DNA of 58,006 nucleotides, from NCBI GenBank assembly GCA_964487685.1, contig CAZASA010000006.1, positions 1-58,006 of the forward strand, given 5' to 3'. Under the pieces are notes generated by a model. The model was not told where the DNA came from and did no database searches. It saw only the letters and a program-made list of their open reading frames with translations. Below, piece by piece: positions 8,079 to 16,685 of the stretch. The DNA comes from JABDGZ01 sp964487685. Its GTDB lineage: Bacteria; Omnitrophota; Gorgyraeia; Zapsychrales; Fredricksoniimonadaceae. Position numbers and translations under genes: made by a program. Within the stretch, counting starts at the first letter, position 1; every line of letters starts with the position of its first letter.

Positions 8079-9041
8079 ATGAATTCTTTTAAAAGCGTAT
8101 TGGATACCATTCGCCGTCATCAGCAATTCCTGGTGACCACCCATCAAAAACCTGATGCTGATGCACTTGCTTCAGTGCTTGCCATGGCCATTTATTTAAA
8201 AAGCCTGGGTAAAAAAGTCCATGTGCTCAATGAGGACGTTTGCCCGGAATGGTTGAGATTCTTGCCTGGTATCAAGCTGTTTAAAAAAGCAGGGGATATT
8301 AAGAAAGCGGACAATGACGCGGCCATTGTTCTTGATTGCGGGGACTTGGAGCGCGTGGGCGGCGTCAAGAAATTCATCGATGTTAACAAACCCTTGATCA
8401 ACATCGACCATCACGTGACCAACGATCGCTTTGGCTCAGTCAATGTGGTCCAGTTCAAAGCTTCCTCCACCTGTGAGATGATGTTTGATATGCTGCAAGA
8501 AGTAAAATTCCCGCTCAATAAGAATTTAGCCGTGCTTCTTTACGCGGGCATTATGACTGATACCGGTTCCTTCCGTTTTGAGAACACTTCGGCCCACAGT
8601 CATGCGGCTATTGAAAAATTAATGACCTTTGGTATCTCCGCCGCGGATATGTACAGCCGTCTTTATGTGGGTATACCGGTCGGAGATATGAAGCTTTTTA
8701 CCCAGGTGGTGCATAAAGCCAAATTGCTTGATGATAACAGGGTTTATTGCGTGTCCCTGCCTAAAAAGGTGATTGACCAATTTTCCAAGAGCTTTGATCT
8801 TAATGAAAAGATATTTGCTTTTTTGCGTTCCATGGAAGGCATTGAGGTAGTGGTGATCCTGACAGAATTAAACCGCAAAGAGATACGCATCAATCTGCGC
8901 AGTCAAAAAGATTTTAATGTGGCTGTACTTGCCCAGCAATTTGACGGCGGGGGACATAAAAAAGCCGCCGGCGGCAAGATCTATCAATCTTTGGCCCAAG
9001 CCCAAAAAACTATTTGTGCCGCCATCCATCAAAGACTATGA
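8079..9041 (+). CDS. nrnA: DHH/DHHA1 phosphoesterase, NrnA type
   Basis: Degrades short oligoribonucleotides and 3'-phosphoadenosine 5'-phosphate. 320 residues, the usual NrnA length. Motifs in order are HQKPDADALAS (metal-binding D26, D28), VLDCGD (D86), NIDHHVTND (DHH at 110-112), MTDTGSFRF, and the C-terminal DHHA1 substrate-binding motif GGGHKKAAGG. The start lies 5 nt after rbfA and the stop overlaps truB (ATGA). Confidence 0.93.
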   Translation: MNSFKSVLDTIRRHQQFLVTTHQKPDADALASVLAMAIYLKSLGKKVHVLNEDVCPEWLRFLPGIKLFKKAGDIKKADNDAAIVLDCGDLERVGGVKKFIDVNKPLINIDHHVTNDRFGSVNVVQFKASSTCEMMFDMLQEVKFPLNKNLAVLLYAGIMTDTGSFRFENTSAHSHAAIEKLMTFGISAADMYSRLYVGIPVGDMKLFTQVVHKAKLLDDNRVYCVSLPKKVIDQFSKSFDLNEKIFAFLRSMEGIEVVVILTELNRKEIRINLRSQKDFNVAVLAQQFDGGGHKKAAGGKIYQSLAQAQKTICAAIHQRL

Positions 9042-9724
9042 GAACTCCAGCCGCAGTCCAAAATACTTATCAAGGCATTGTCGTGGTCAATAAACCGGCA
9101 GGGATCACCTCACACGACGTGGTGGGTTTTGTTCGCCGCACCTTTAATATGCGCCGGGTGGGGCATGCAGGCACCCTTGACCCGATGGCCACAGGTGTAT
9201 TGGTCATTTTACTGGGAAATTCCACCAAACTTTTCGATAAATTCGTGGCCTTTGATAAAACTTATCGGGCGACATTACGCTTGGGGCTTAAGACCACCAC
9301 GGCAGATATCATGGGTCAGACCTTGAGTGAAAGGCCTTATGAAGGGATCGATGAAGAAGCGATCAGGAAGGTATTTTTAAAATTTACCGGCGACATTGAG
9401 CAAAAGCCGCCGATGGTATCGGCCGTTAAACATCAAGGTGAGCGTTTATATAAAATTGCCCGTCAAGGCTTGGAGGTCGAACGCACGGCCCGCAAGGTGC
9501 GTATCGATGAGCTTAGGATCCTTCAATGCCGGCTGCCGGATGTTGAATTTATCATGAGCTGTTCCAAAGGGACCTATGTGCGCCAATTGGCTGAAGATGT
9601 CGGCGAAGTGTTAGGCTGCGGGGCGTGTATTTCCCAGATCGAACGCACCAAGGTCGGGCCTTTTGAGATCAAAAACGCGGTGACCCTGGAAAATTTGAAT
9701 GAAAATCATATCGTTAAATGGTAG
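9038..9724 (+). CDS. truB: tRNA pseudouridine-55 synthase TruB
   Basis: Makes pseudouridine 55 in the T loop of tRNAs. The catalytic motif GHAGTLDPMATGVL carries nucleophile Asp48, KPAGITSHDVV is the typical N-terminal segment, and FTGDIEQKPPMVSAVKHQGERLY and SKGTYVRQLAEDVG follow. I chose the ATG at 9038, which overlaps the nrnA stop, over the in-frame start at 9014. At 228 residues it is shorter than well-studied TruB proteins (around 300), so the C-terminal PUA-like region seems reduced or missing. The catalytic domain is complete. Confidence 0.95.
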   Translation: MRTPAAVQNTYQGIVVVNKPAGITSHDVVGFVRRTFNMRRVGHAGTLDPMATGVLVILLGNSTKLFDKFVAFDKTYRATLRLGLKTTTADIMGQTLSERPYEGIDEEAIRKVFLKFTGDIEQKPPMVSAVKHQGERLYKIARQGLEVERTARKVRIDELRILQCRLPDVEFIMSCSKGTYVRQLAEDVGEVLGCGACISQIERTKVGPFEIKNAVTLENLNENHIVKW

Positions 9725-10631
9725 TCCGTCCTTAAAAAATACCTGTGCCGCTATCGGTATTTTTGACGGAGTGCATCGGGGCCACCAATTTTTGATCAGG
9801 AAGATGTTATCGGCGGCCCGGCGACTTAAGGCCCAACCGATCGTCATCACTTTTTTCCCCCATCCAGCCCACGTTATCCGGCCTGATGTTAAATTGGAAT
9901 ATTTAACATCTCTTGAAGAACGTTTTCAATTACTTAACAAGCTTGGCGTTGCCGCATGTATCGTCCTTCGTTTTGACAGGAAATTTGCGCGTATCCCGCC
10001 GGAAAAATTCATTAAAGATATTTTAGTCAAGAAATTAGGGGTCAAAGCCGTCTATGTTGGGCATGATTTTCGATTCGGAAAGGACAGGAGAGGGGACATT
10101 GCCTTGTTTGAACAATTGGCCCGCGAATCGGGCTATGAGATACATGCCGTGGCGGGATTCAAAGCAGGCGGGGAAGTGATCAGCAGTTCACGGATACGAA
10201 AATTAATTATTGATGGCCAAATAAAATCAGCTGCCAAATTATTAGGAAGACCGGTATCAGTATCCGGAAAGATCGTAAAGGGATCCAAGCGCGGCAAAAA
10301 TTTGGGCTATCCCACCGCTAATGTTGATTATGGATCAATAATCATTCCACCCCAAGGGGTTTATATTGTCAGTGTTCTTGTGGGGGCAAAGAAATACCCT
10401 GCCATCGCCAATATCGGCATGCGCCCCACTTTCAAAGAACGGTCCCCTAAATTGCTTTTGGAGGTCCATATCCTTGATTTTTCCAGGAATATATATGGAA
10501 AAGAGATGCGGGTTGAATTCTTACAGAAGGTCCGCAATGAAATGAAATTTGAAGGCCTTAAAGATTTGGTCCAGCAGATCAAAAAAGATGAGGCTTTAGC
10601 CCGAAGATATTTTTCCCGCCGCAGTATTTAA
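9699..10631 (+). CDS. ribF: bifunctional riboflavin kinase / FAD synthetase
   Basis: Converts riboflavin to FMN and FMN to FAD. The 310-residue length is typical. The N-terminal FAD-synthetase domain has GIFDGVHRGHQ (nucleotidyltransferase motif), FFPHPAHVI and VGHDFRFGKDRRGD, and ISSSRIRKLI ends it. The C-terminal kinase domain has GRPVSVSGKIVKGSKRGKNLGYPTAN and GVY. The ATG lies 26 nt inside truB, so the two are translationally coupled. Often rpsO follows; here a 1358-residue exported protein follows instead. Confidence 0.95.
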   Translation: MKIISLNGSPSLKNTCAAIGIFDGVHRGHQFLIRKMLSAARRLKAQPIVITFFPHPAHVIRPDVKLEYLTSLEERFQLLNKLGVAACIVLRFDRKFARIPPEKFIKDILVKKLGVKAVYVGHDFRFGKDRRGDIALFEQLARESGYEIHAVAGFKAGGEVISSSRIRKLIIDGQIKSAAKLLGRPVSVSGKIVKGSKRGKNLGYPTANVDYGSIIIPPQGVYIVSVLVGAKKYPAIANIGMRPTFKERSPKLLLEVHILDFSRNIYGKEMRVEFLQKVRNEMKFEGLKDLVQQIKKDEALARRYFSRRSI

Positions 10632-10659
10632 GGAAGCGCTTTCTCAATAACAGCTTCCT
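10631..10659 (+). terminator. possible weak terminator hairpin after ribF
   Basis: AGGAAGC (10631-10637) pairs with GCTTCCT (10653-10659) around a 15-nt loop, starting at the last base of the ribF stop codon. There is no T run afterwards, so intrinsic termination would be inefficient. Confidence 0.3.
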
Positions 10660-10663
10660 GACC

Positions 10664-10693
10664 TTGTAATCAATAGATTATGTGCCATACTTT
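10664..10693 (+). promoter_or_regulatory. possible sigma-70 promoter for the 1358-residue protein gene
   Basis: TTGTAA (10664-10669) and TACTTT (10688-10693) are separated by 18 bp, with TATATAA immediately after. A strong Shine-Dalgarno-like run AGGGAGGGAG (10701-10710) follows but lies 22 nt from the ATG at 10733, further than normal. Weak box matches; tentative. Confidence 0.3.
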
Positions 10694-10732
10694 ATATAAG
10701 AGGGAGGGAGACTTCTTTTTACTTTAAATAAG

Positions 10733-13700
10733 ATGTTTACTAAAATTAGACGATCAATAGCTGTCGCTACTATAGCGGCATTTTTCTTCACATCCCTGAT
10801 GCCAGCGGGCGCTTATGCCCAGATTTCTTCTTTTCAAAATCTCCCTTGGATGCCGCAACCCGGAGTTCGAGTTTCTTTAAGTCCGGAATTTGAGCCTTCC
10901 CATTTGGTGGGTATTACTATCCATCCTGATAATGCCCTGCAATTTGATTTTTTGATCCAAAAGGGGAACAAGAAACTTGACCCAAGCCAGAAGCAAATTG
11001 AATATAAGAAACTGATCAAATATTTTCTGGCCTCCTTGACCGTACCGGATGATGAGCAATGGGTGAACCTTTCTCCGTATGAAAAGAACAGGATCATCTC
11101 TGGTGATTTTGGCAAGACCGAGATGGGCCGTGATCTTTTGGCCCAGGATTATATTTTAAAACAGATCACCGCGTCCTTGATCTACCCCGAAGAAAGTCTG
11201 GGGAAGAAATTTTGGGACACGATCTATGAGCGGGCGCGCCAGGAATACGGGACAACGGACATACCGGTCAATACCTTTAATAAAGTTTGGATCGTGCCTG
11301 ACGAAGCGCTTGTCTATGAAAGCGGAAACACAGCCTATATCCTCAAAAGCCATTTGAAGGTGATGATGGAAGAGGATTATTTATCATTAAATAAGCACAC
11401 AGGTTTAACAAATCCATCCACCAAAACCCATACCCTGGCCTCCAAGGTCGTCAAAGAGATCATCCTGCCCCAATTGCAAATTGAGGTCAATGAAGGCAAA
11501 AATTTCGCTCCGTTGCGCCAGATGTATAGCGGCATGGTCCTGGCGGCGTGGTATAAAAAATCATTGAGAGAATCACTGTTAGGCAAGGTTTACGCAGACC
11601 GCTCCAAGGTCAAGGGTGTTGACCAAGACCCCAAAACCAATGAACTGATCTATCAGCGTTATCTGCGTGCATTTAAGAAAGGCGTGTTTAATTTTATCAA
11701 GGATGACATTGATCTCTACACAAAGCAGACCATCCCCCGGAAATATTTTTCGGGCGGATTTGTGAACCAGGCAATGCGTGTGATGGAAAATATCCATGGG
11801 ACAGCAGATTTGGCCCAATTACCATTAAATGAACGCACTGAGGTCGCAATAGCAGCAAGATCGGTTGATCCTTCACAAATAGATTATGCTATGACAGACC
11901 TAAATACATATAAATTTGAGGGGCCGGGAGTGATAATGAATGCCATTGAGTTGAATAAACAAGCAGAGAAAGGCTTACCAATATCGAATGAAGTGCTGCT
12001 ACAACAAGCTGAAATGCTCACGAGTTCATTTGAATATATTAATGGAGAAGTAAGGAGAAAATTTATCGCGGCACTTGCATCAGGAAATGCGAGTTCAAAG
12101 TATGAATTACAGGTAAGGGAAGATTGGAAGAATTTATCCAAAGGGCTAAATGACAGTTATCAAAAATTAGATTTTGCATTAGATTTGTTCAGGGCCTTGC
12201 TCTCAAAAAAGGTCGTTGGAGATACGTCTGAGAAGGATGCTAAGGCCCGAAAAATGTACGCAGAGCAATTGCAACTGACTTTAAAAGGTTTAATGCCTCT
12301 TTTAAAAAACAACAGGCAATACAAGGCACTGATACATCTAATAACTAATCTAAGATTATTACAGAAGAGGGCCGCAAGACCCCTGACTGAGGAAAAGACT
12401 AACAACGGCACGACGAGTCAGGCGATGAACTCGTGGACCAGGGGATTGATGAATTTATTGTCCGGCGCGATCTTGCTTTCTGCGGTATCTTGCGGAGTCA
12501 TTAATCCCGGTGTGACTGATACCCGTTATCGTGACTTTTTTAATTTTCCGCCGACATATTCCATTGAAGCTAAAGGGCCGGTTTATTTTATGGGACAGGC
12601 CCATCTTAAGGAAGATTCCCTGTTAACTTTACGCGATCAAATGCGTTCTGTAGACCCTCAGCAGGGGCGTGTTTATGTGGATAGTTATTTAAACCAGAAT
12701 GAGGACGCTCTAAAGAATTACCAGGACCAAGTTCCCGAGATCAGGGCATTATTATTAAAAAATGGTCATGTTCATTTTATATTGGAAGGATCTCCCAAAA
12801 TTATACGATCAAGTATTGCTGAACTGCCAAAAGCATATAAGGACGCCCAAGAGTTAATGGTGAGGATGGATTACCATGATCCCCGGATTAGGGCTGATCG
12901 ATATTTTTTGTTAATGGAAAATCCTGTTCGATACCTTCTTTATAAAGAACCCTCGCTATTTCGGCATGCCACCATTGAAAGTTTTGATATTACCAGTCTT
13001 TTGTTGGCTGGGTTAAATAAAGTAAATGAGGCGAATGAAGCTTCGAAGGATATGGTATCTAAACTTCAAGAAAAAGGTGTTAAGGACCAGGATATTAATA
13101 ATATTTCGCTTTTATTCCAGGATGTTAGAAAAGACACGCTGAGCGATGAACAACTAAGAAAGTTACTCTTGCCTTACACCAATGACGAAGAAGTTTTCAG
13201 GTTAACAAAGAATTTTATGTTATTGACTCGTGAAGCGATTAATTTTGCCTCGATCCGTTCCCAAATAATTGCCTATGGGATCCACAGGTATCAAAAACCA
13301 GGGGAGGTTTATTTTGAAACTATAGGCGGTTTTCATGTCATAGATATATCGGATGGAAAGGGAGGCCAGATCTTGAGCATTGCCCATGAACTTGAAAAAA
13401 TGAATGCCGCACCAACGACACTTCCTGTTTTATGGCATGGCATGGAAAAACAAGCTGTTTTGGATGCTCTCAATCAAAAATCTTTTTTGGGCCAATTTTC
13501 CATGCCTCAGTTAGAGTCTTCTATGAAAGAGGGAGAACAATACCAAGCCCTGGTCACTGCTGCCAAGGAAGCGCTTGTTCAATTAAAAATATTCAGTGCA
13601 AAGGACCTGGATGGGGTAAATTTCTTATTTATCAAGGGATTAAATGAAAGCGACTTATTAAAATTACACCAGCATCTTACATTGGAAAATCAGCGTATCA

Positions 13701-14809
13701 TTATTGTCAATGCTGACGCATTTGGACCTATGAATGTTGAAGGACAATTTAATGCAATAATGCGGCGAATGACCGAAGATGGACAGCATATCAAAGATTA
13801 TCATGAAAATCCGCAGATGCCCTCTTTAGAAGATGCCGCCAAAGAATATAAAGCTTGGACTGATGTTTTGGACAAGACCAACAATACTCAAATAGACCCG
13901 GAAAGCGGGCAAGAGTGGAGTCAAACGACTAAAATATCAGATTCCTTTAATTATTTGCTGGAGAAAAATGACAGGGTAAAGCCAGGGAGTTATATTGCAC
14001 AAGTTCAAAGTGATATTAATGATTGGAAATATACTTCCATCGGTTTTGAAGAGGATAATTTAGGTAGATTTATCACAATTAGATTATCTAACTCTAAAAC
14101 TGGTCAAATTTTGCGGACATTTAATGACGGCGTTGAAACCACTATCATGCCCGTCACCGGCAAAGAGAAGATAACGCCTTATGATGAGCATCTCGTTGAG
14201 ACTATGGTAGAACAGGGAGAGGCATCAAAATCACCGGCGATGGCGGTCGAGGGGATCAATAATAATCGACGCGTTGAGCCTTTAGTGGGAGCAAATCCTA
14301 CGCGTCCGGGACTTGATCAAAAAAGCCCTGATCTGGGCAAGAAAGGGACAGCACGGGGAAAAGGATTTGAGGGTCAATTACAAGAAGCAAAAAATAAACT
14401 TAAGCCCGCTGCTCAACAGGCACCTGTGAGTTCGAACGAGAAACAATTAAACGATTTAAGATTGGAAAAAGACCGATTGGTTGTATCTCTTGGAACATTA
14501 AAATCACCAGCTCTAGAGTCACAAAGGAAGGCGGCAACTGAAAGACTCGCAGTAATAAATGAGCGATTAAAAAGTTTGGGCGGCGATAGCGCCATGTTAA
14601 ACGGTGGTATCGATCTAAACGCGGCGAATTTGGATTTAGAGATCAAGCGTGATGGGCGTGGTGTGCCTTTGCCGTGGTCTAAACAGGACATGGCGCAGTT
14701 AAGTCGCATTGAAGGATTTGTGCCTGTCATTATTGATATCAAACCTGTCAGTGAACTTCCTTTATTAAACGAACTGCAGCAAAAACTCCAGTCCCTTTCA
14801 GTTTCTTGA
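10733..14809 (+). CDS. large exported protein with GGIDLN C-terminal module
   Basis: 1358 residues. It starts with a classical signal peptide (MFTKIRRSIAVATIAAFFFT, cleavage likely after GAYA). The first ~550 residues form a mixed helical region that I do not recognise. Near residue 565 a second export-like segment appears in frame: MNSWTRGLMNLLSGAILLSA followed by VSCG, a lipobox look-alike, as if a lipoprotein had been fused on. After it comes a domain starting GPVYFMGQAHLKEDSLL, faintly like TraB/ChaN-type proteins but not secure. Lys/Gln-rich linkers follow around residues 1170-1270. The last ~60 residues hold NGGIDLNAANLDLEI...GFVPVIIDIKP, the module shared with the gene at 1-2703. It stands alone, between ribF and the dcw promoter. 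Likely periplasmic or surface-exposed; no function assigned. Confidence 0.85.
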   Translation: MFTKIRRSIAVATIAAFFFTSLMPAGAYAQISSFQNLPWMPQPGVRVSLSPEFEPSHLVGITIHPDNALQFDFLIQKGNKKLDPSQKQIEYKKLIKYFLASLTVPDDEQWVNLSPYEKNRIISGDFGKTEMGRDLLAQDYILKQITASLIYPEESLGKKFWDTIYERARQEYGTTDIPVNTFNKVWIVPDEALVYESGNTAYILKSHLKVMMEEDYLSLNKHTGLTNPSTKTHTLASKVVKEIILPQLQIEVNEGKNFAPLRQMYSGMVLAAWYKKSLRESLLGKVYADRSKVKGVDQDPKTNELIYQRYLRAFKKGVFNFIKDDIDLYTKQTIPRKYFSGGFVNQAMRVMENIHGTADLAQLPLNERTEVAIAARSVDPSQIDYAMTDLNTYKFEGPGVIMNAIELNKQAEKGLPISNEVLLQQAEMLTSSFEYINGEVRRKFIAALASGNASSKYELQVREDWKNLSKGLNDSYQKLDFALDLFRALLSKKVVGDTSEKDAKARKMYAEQLQLTLKGLMPLLKNNRQYKALIHLITNLRLLQKRAARPLTEEKTNNGTTSQAMNSWTRGLMNLLSGAILLSAVSCGVINPGVTDTRYRDFFNFPPTYSIEAKGPVYFMGQAHLKEDSLLTLRDQMRSVDPQQGRVYVDSYLNQNEDALKNYQDQVPEIRALLLKNGHVHFILEGSPKIIRSSIAELPKAYKDAQELMVRMDYHDPRIRADRYFLLMENPVRYLLYKEPSLFRHATIESFDITSLLLAGLNKVNEANEASKDMVSKLQEKGVKDQDINNISLLFQDVRKDTLSDEQLRKLLLPYTNDEEVFRLTKNFMLLTREAINFASIRSQIIAYGIHRYQKPGEVYFETIGGFHVIDISDGKGGQILSIAHELEKMNAAPTTLPVLWHGMEKQAVLDALNQKSFLGQFSMPQLESSMKEGEQYQALVTAAKEALVQLKIFSAKDLDGVNFLFIKGLNESDLLKLHQHLTLENQRIIIVNADAFGPMNVEGQFNAIMRRMTEDGQHIKDYHENPQMPSLEDAAKEYKAWTDVLDKTNNTQIDPESGQEWSQTTKISDSFNYLLEKNDRVKPGSYIAQVQSDINDWKYTSIGFEEDNLGRFITIRLSNSKTGQILRTFNDGVETTIMPVTGKEKITPYDEHLVETMVEQGEASKSPAMAVEGINNNRRVEPLVGANPTRPGLDQKSPDLGKKGTARGKGFEGQLQEAKNKLKPAAQQAPVSSNEKQLNDLRLEKDRLVVSLGTLKSPALESQRKAATERLAVINERLKSLGGDSAMLNGGIDLNAANLDLEIKRDGRGVPLPWSKQDMAQLSRIEGFVPVIIDIKPVSELPLLNELQQKLQSLSVS

Positions 14810-14872
14810 TCCTCGCGATCACAGCTTCAGCAGCGCATTAAATTTTAAAGAAAATTTGATTAAAATTGTATA

Positions 14873-14901
14873 TTGACAACACATTTGCCTAGGACTATAC
14901 T
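14873..14901 (+). promoter_or_regulatory. consensus sigma-70 promoter of the dcw operon
   Basis: TTGACA (14873-14878), a 17-bp spacer and TATACT (14896-14901): perfect -35, near-perfect -10, ideal spacing. It lies 37 bp upstream of the mraZ ATG, directly ahead of three MraZ boxes. It is the best promoter in the window and presumably drives some or all of the fifteen genes from mraZ to ftsA. Confidence 0.9.
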
Positions 14902-14910
14902 CACTCTTAA

Positions 14911-14936
14911 GTGGAGCAAAGTGGAGGGAAGTGGAG
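14911..14936 (+). promoter_or_regulatory. MraZ operator: three GTGGAG boxes at 10-bp spacing
   Basis: GTGGAG occurs at 14911, 14921 and 14931, exactly one helical turn apart, just downstream of the -10 box. Known MraZ proteins repress their own operon by binding TGGG-type direct repeats at 10-bp spacing next to the mraZ promoter. Position, number and spacing match; the core is TGGAG rather than TGGGN. The last box ends two bases before the mraZ ATG, so operator and ribosome-binding region overlap. Confidence 0.85.
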
Positions 14937-14938
14937 TT

Positions 14939-15379
14939 ATGTTTTACGGCGAATACAGCCATGGCATTGATAGTAAAGGCCGATTGATCCTGCCTGCGCG
15001 TTTCCGCGAAGTGGCCAAGGAAAATGGCATTGAGAAATTTTTTGTCACCCGCGGTTTAGATAAATGTATTTTTATGTTCGCCGAAGGTGAATGGCGTCTG
15101 CAGGAAGCGCGCTTTAAAAATCTTTCTTTCACCAAAGGTGAGGCGCGTTCATTCAACCGCATGTTCTTCTCCGGGGCCGTCGAGGTATTACCGGACAAGC
15201 AGGGCCGTTTTATCATCCCCCAATATCTTAAGGATTTTGCCGGCATCAAGAAGGATGCCGTTGTCATTGGTATTTCTAATCGCATTGAAATTTGGGAAAC
15301 CGCCTCTTGGCGGGAATTCTTTAGCAAATCAAGCGGGGACTTTGAAAAGACCGCGGAACATATGTTGGATGTGGAATAG
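14939..15379 (+). CDS. mraZ: transcriptional regulator MraZ
   Basis: A ring-forming DNA-binding protein of the AbrB-like (SpoVT) fold that represses the dcw operon. 146 residues in two tandem MraZ half-domains, the first with GEYSHGIDSKGRLILPARFR and the second with EVLPDKQGRFIIPQYLKDFA. I chose ATG 14939 because the earlier in-frame TTG at 14873 is the first base of the promoter -35 box and so cannot be translated from this transcript. Two bases separate it from rsmH. Confidence 0.96.
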   Translation: MFYGEYSHGIDSKGRLILPARFREVAKENGIEKFFVTRGLDKCIFMFAEGEWRLQEARFKNLSFTKGEARSFNRMFFSGAVEVLPDKQGRFIIPQYLKDFAGIKKDAVVIGISNRIEIWETASWREFFSKSSGDFEKTAEHMLDVE

Positions 15380-15381
15380 GT

Positions 15382-16269
15382 ATGGGGCATATACCTGTAA
15401 TGCCTGCCCAAGCCCTTGAAATTTTGAGCTTGCCGCAAGGCGGGGTGGCGGTGGATGGGACGCTGGGGATGGCAGGTCATGCGTTATTGATGGCCAAGGC
15501 ATTGGGGCCCCATGGACATTTGATCGGGATCGATCGCGATGGCGCTTCTTTAAAGATCGCTCAAAATAATCTTGGGTTCCTTGGTTTAAAGGTTGATTTG
15601 TTACAGGGGAATTTCAGCAGTCTTGATAAAATTTTGGCCGGTCTTGAAGTAAGCGCTGTCGATGGAATATTACTGGACCTTGGTATCTCGAGTTTTCAGC
15701 TGGATGATCAAGACCGTGGTTTTGCCTTTAGGACCGAAGGCCCTTTGGACATGAGGATGGACAGGGCGTCAAAGGGACAAACAGCGGCAGACCTGGTCAA
15801 TTCACTTAAAGAAGAACAGCTTGAGAAGATCATATTTGAATTCGGAGAAGAGCGTTTTGCCCGTCGTATAGCCGCATTCATTGCAATGAACAGGGCCAAG
15901 GCAAAGATCACGAACACCAAGGAATTGGCGGATATTATCCTGCGTGCTTTGCCCAAAGGTTATACCCGTGGCCGTATCCATCCGGCCACACGGACATTCC
16001 AGGCTTTAAGGATCGTCGTGAACGACGAATTAGGCGAGCTGGAAAAGGGATTGGAAAATTGCTTTAAGCTGTTGAAAAAGGGTGGGCGTTTGTGCGTGAT
16101 CTCCTTTCATTCGCTGGAAGACCGGATCGTGAAAAATAAATTTAAATTTTGGGCGTCGGGGCAGGAAGGCATCATCCTGACTAAAAGGCCATTGACGGCC
16201 TCTAATGAAGAATCAAGTGCCAACCCGCGCAGCCGCAGTGCCAAAATGAGGGGCATTGAAAGGAACTAG
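15382..16269 (+). CDS. rsmH: 16S rRNA (cytosine-1402-N4)-methyltransferase RsmH
   Basis: Methylates N4 of C1402 in the ribosomal P site, using SAM. 295 residues. It begins HIPVMPAQALEIL, then motif I VDGTLGMAGHA, IGIDRDG, and DGILLDLGISSFQLDD with the catalytic DLG(I/V)SS element. RGFAFRTEGPLDMRMD and the C-terminal NPRSRSAKMRGIER tail are diagnostic. It is the second gene of the dcw operon, its usual place, and its stop abuts the ftsL-like ATG. Confidence 0.97.
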   Translation: MGHIPVMPAQALEILSLPQGGVAVDGTLGMAGHALLMAKALGPHGHLIGIDRDGASLKIAQNNLGFLGLKVDLLQGNFSSLDKILAGLEVSAVDGILLDLGISSFQLDDQDRGFAFRTEGPLDMRMDRASKGQTAADLVNSLKEEQLEKIIFEFGEERFARRIAAFIAMNRAKAKITNTKELADIILRALPKGYTRGRIHPATRTFQALRIVVNDELGELEKGLENCFKLLKKGGRLCVISFHSLEDRIVKNKFKFWASGQEGIILTKRPLTASNEESSANPRSRSAKMRGIERN

Positions 16270-16644
16270 ATGAGTTTAAAAGTATATTTTAAGATCGCCG
16301 CCTTTGCTACAATCATGGCGTTGTTGTATATCCATATGCAGATGAGAATATTTGAATTGTCCTACAACGGTAAAGATAAAGAAAAGATCATCCATGAATT
16401 AAATGACACTAACGGTGCTTTAAGCCATCAGATCCTGACATTAAGGTCCGCCAATAATTTGGGCAATCAGCTTTTGGACCATGACAATAATAATTTGCAG
16501 TTCATGGACCAGGAACGTGTAATGACAGTAAGTGCCTCGGCGGTTGGGATGCGGCATTTGGCACAACCCAAGCCCAAGGTTGCAAATCCGGTATGGAGTT
16601 TGTTTTCATTTTTAGGCGCTCAAGAAGCCAAGGCCTGGGAATAA
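16270..16644 (+). CDS. ftsL: FtsL-like small division membrane protein
   Basis: 124 residues with a short cytoplasmic start, one membrane segment (about residues 8-25, FKIAAFATIMALLYIHM) and a periplasmic part with heptad-like spacing (KEKIIHELNDTNGALSHQIL). This is the FtsL layout: a bitopic protein pairing with FtsQ/FtsB by coiled coil. Sequence similarity is weak, as usual for FtsL; the call rests mostly on topology and its place between rsmH and ftsI. The C-terminal tail past residue 90 is longer than minimal FtsL. Confidence 0.7.
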   Translation: MSLKVYFKIAAFATIMALLYIHMQMRIFELSYNGKDKEKIIHELNDTNGALSHQILTLRSANNLGNQLLDHDNNNLQFMDQERVMTVSASAVGMRHLAQPKPKVANPVWSLFSFLGAQEAKAWE

Positions 16645-16685
16645 AACTTTTTAATAAATTTCCAATAGTTTAAACAGAGGTTAAA

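Noticed and set aside
14873..14938. Upstream TTG start for mraZ
   Set aside because: The TTG is the first part of the promoter -35 box, so it cannot be in the transcript.
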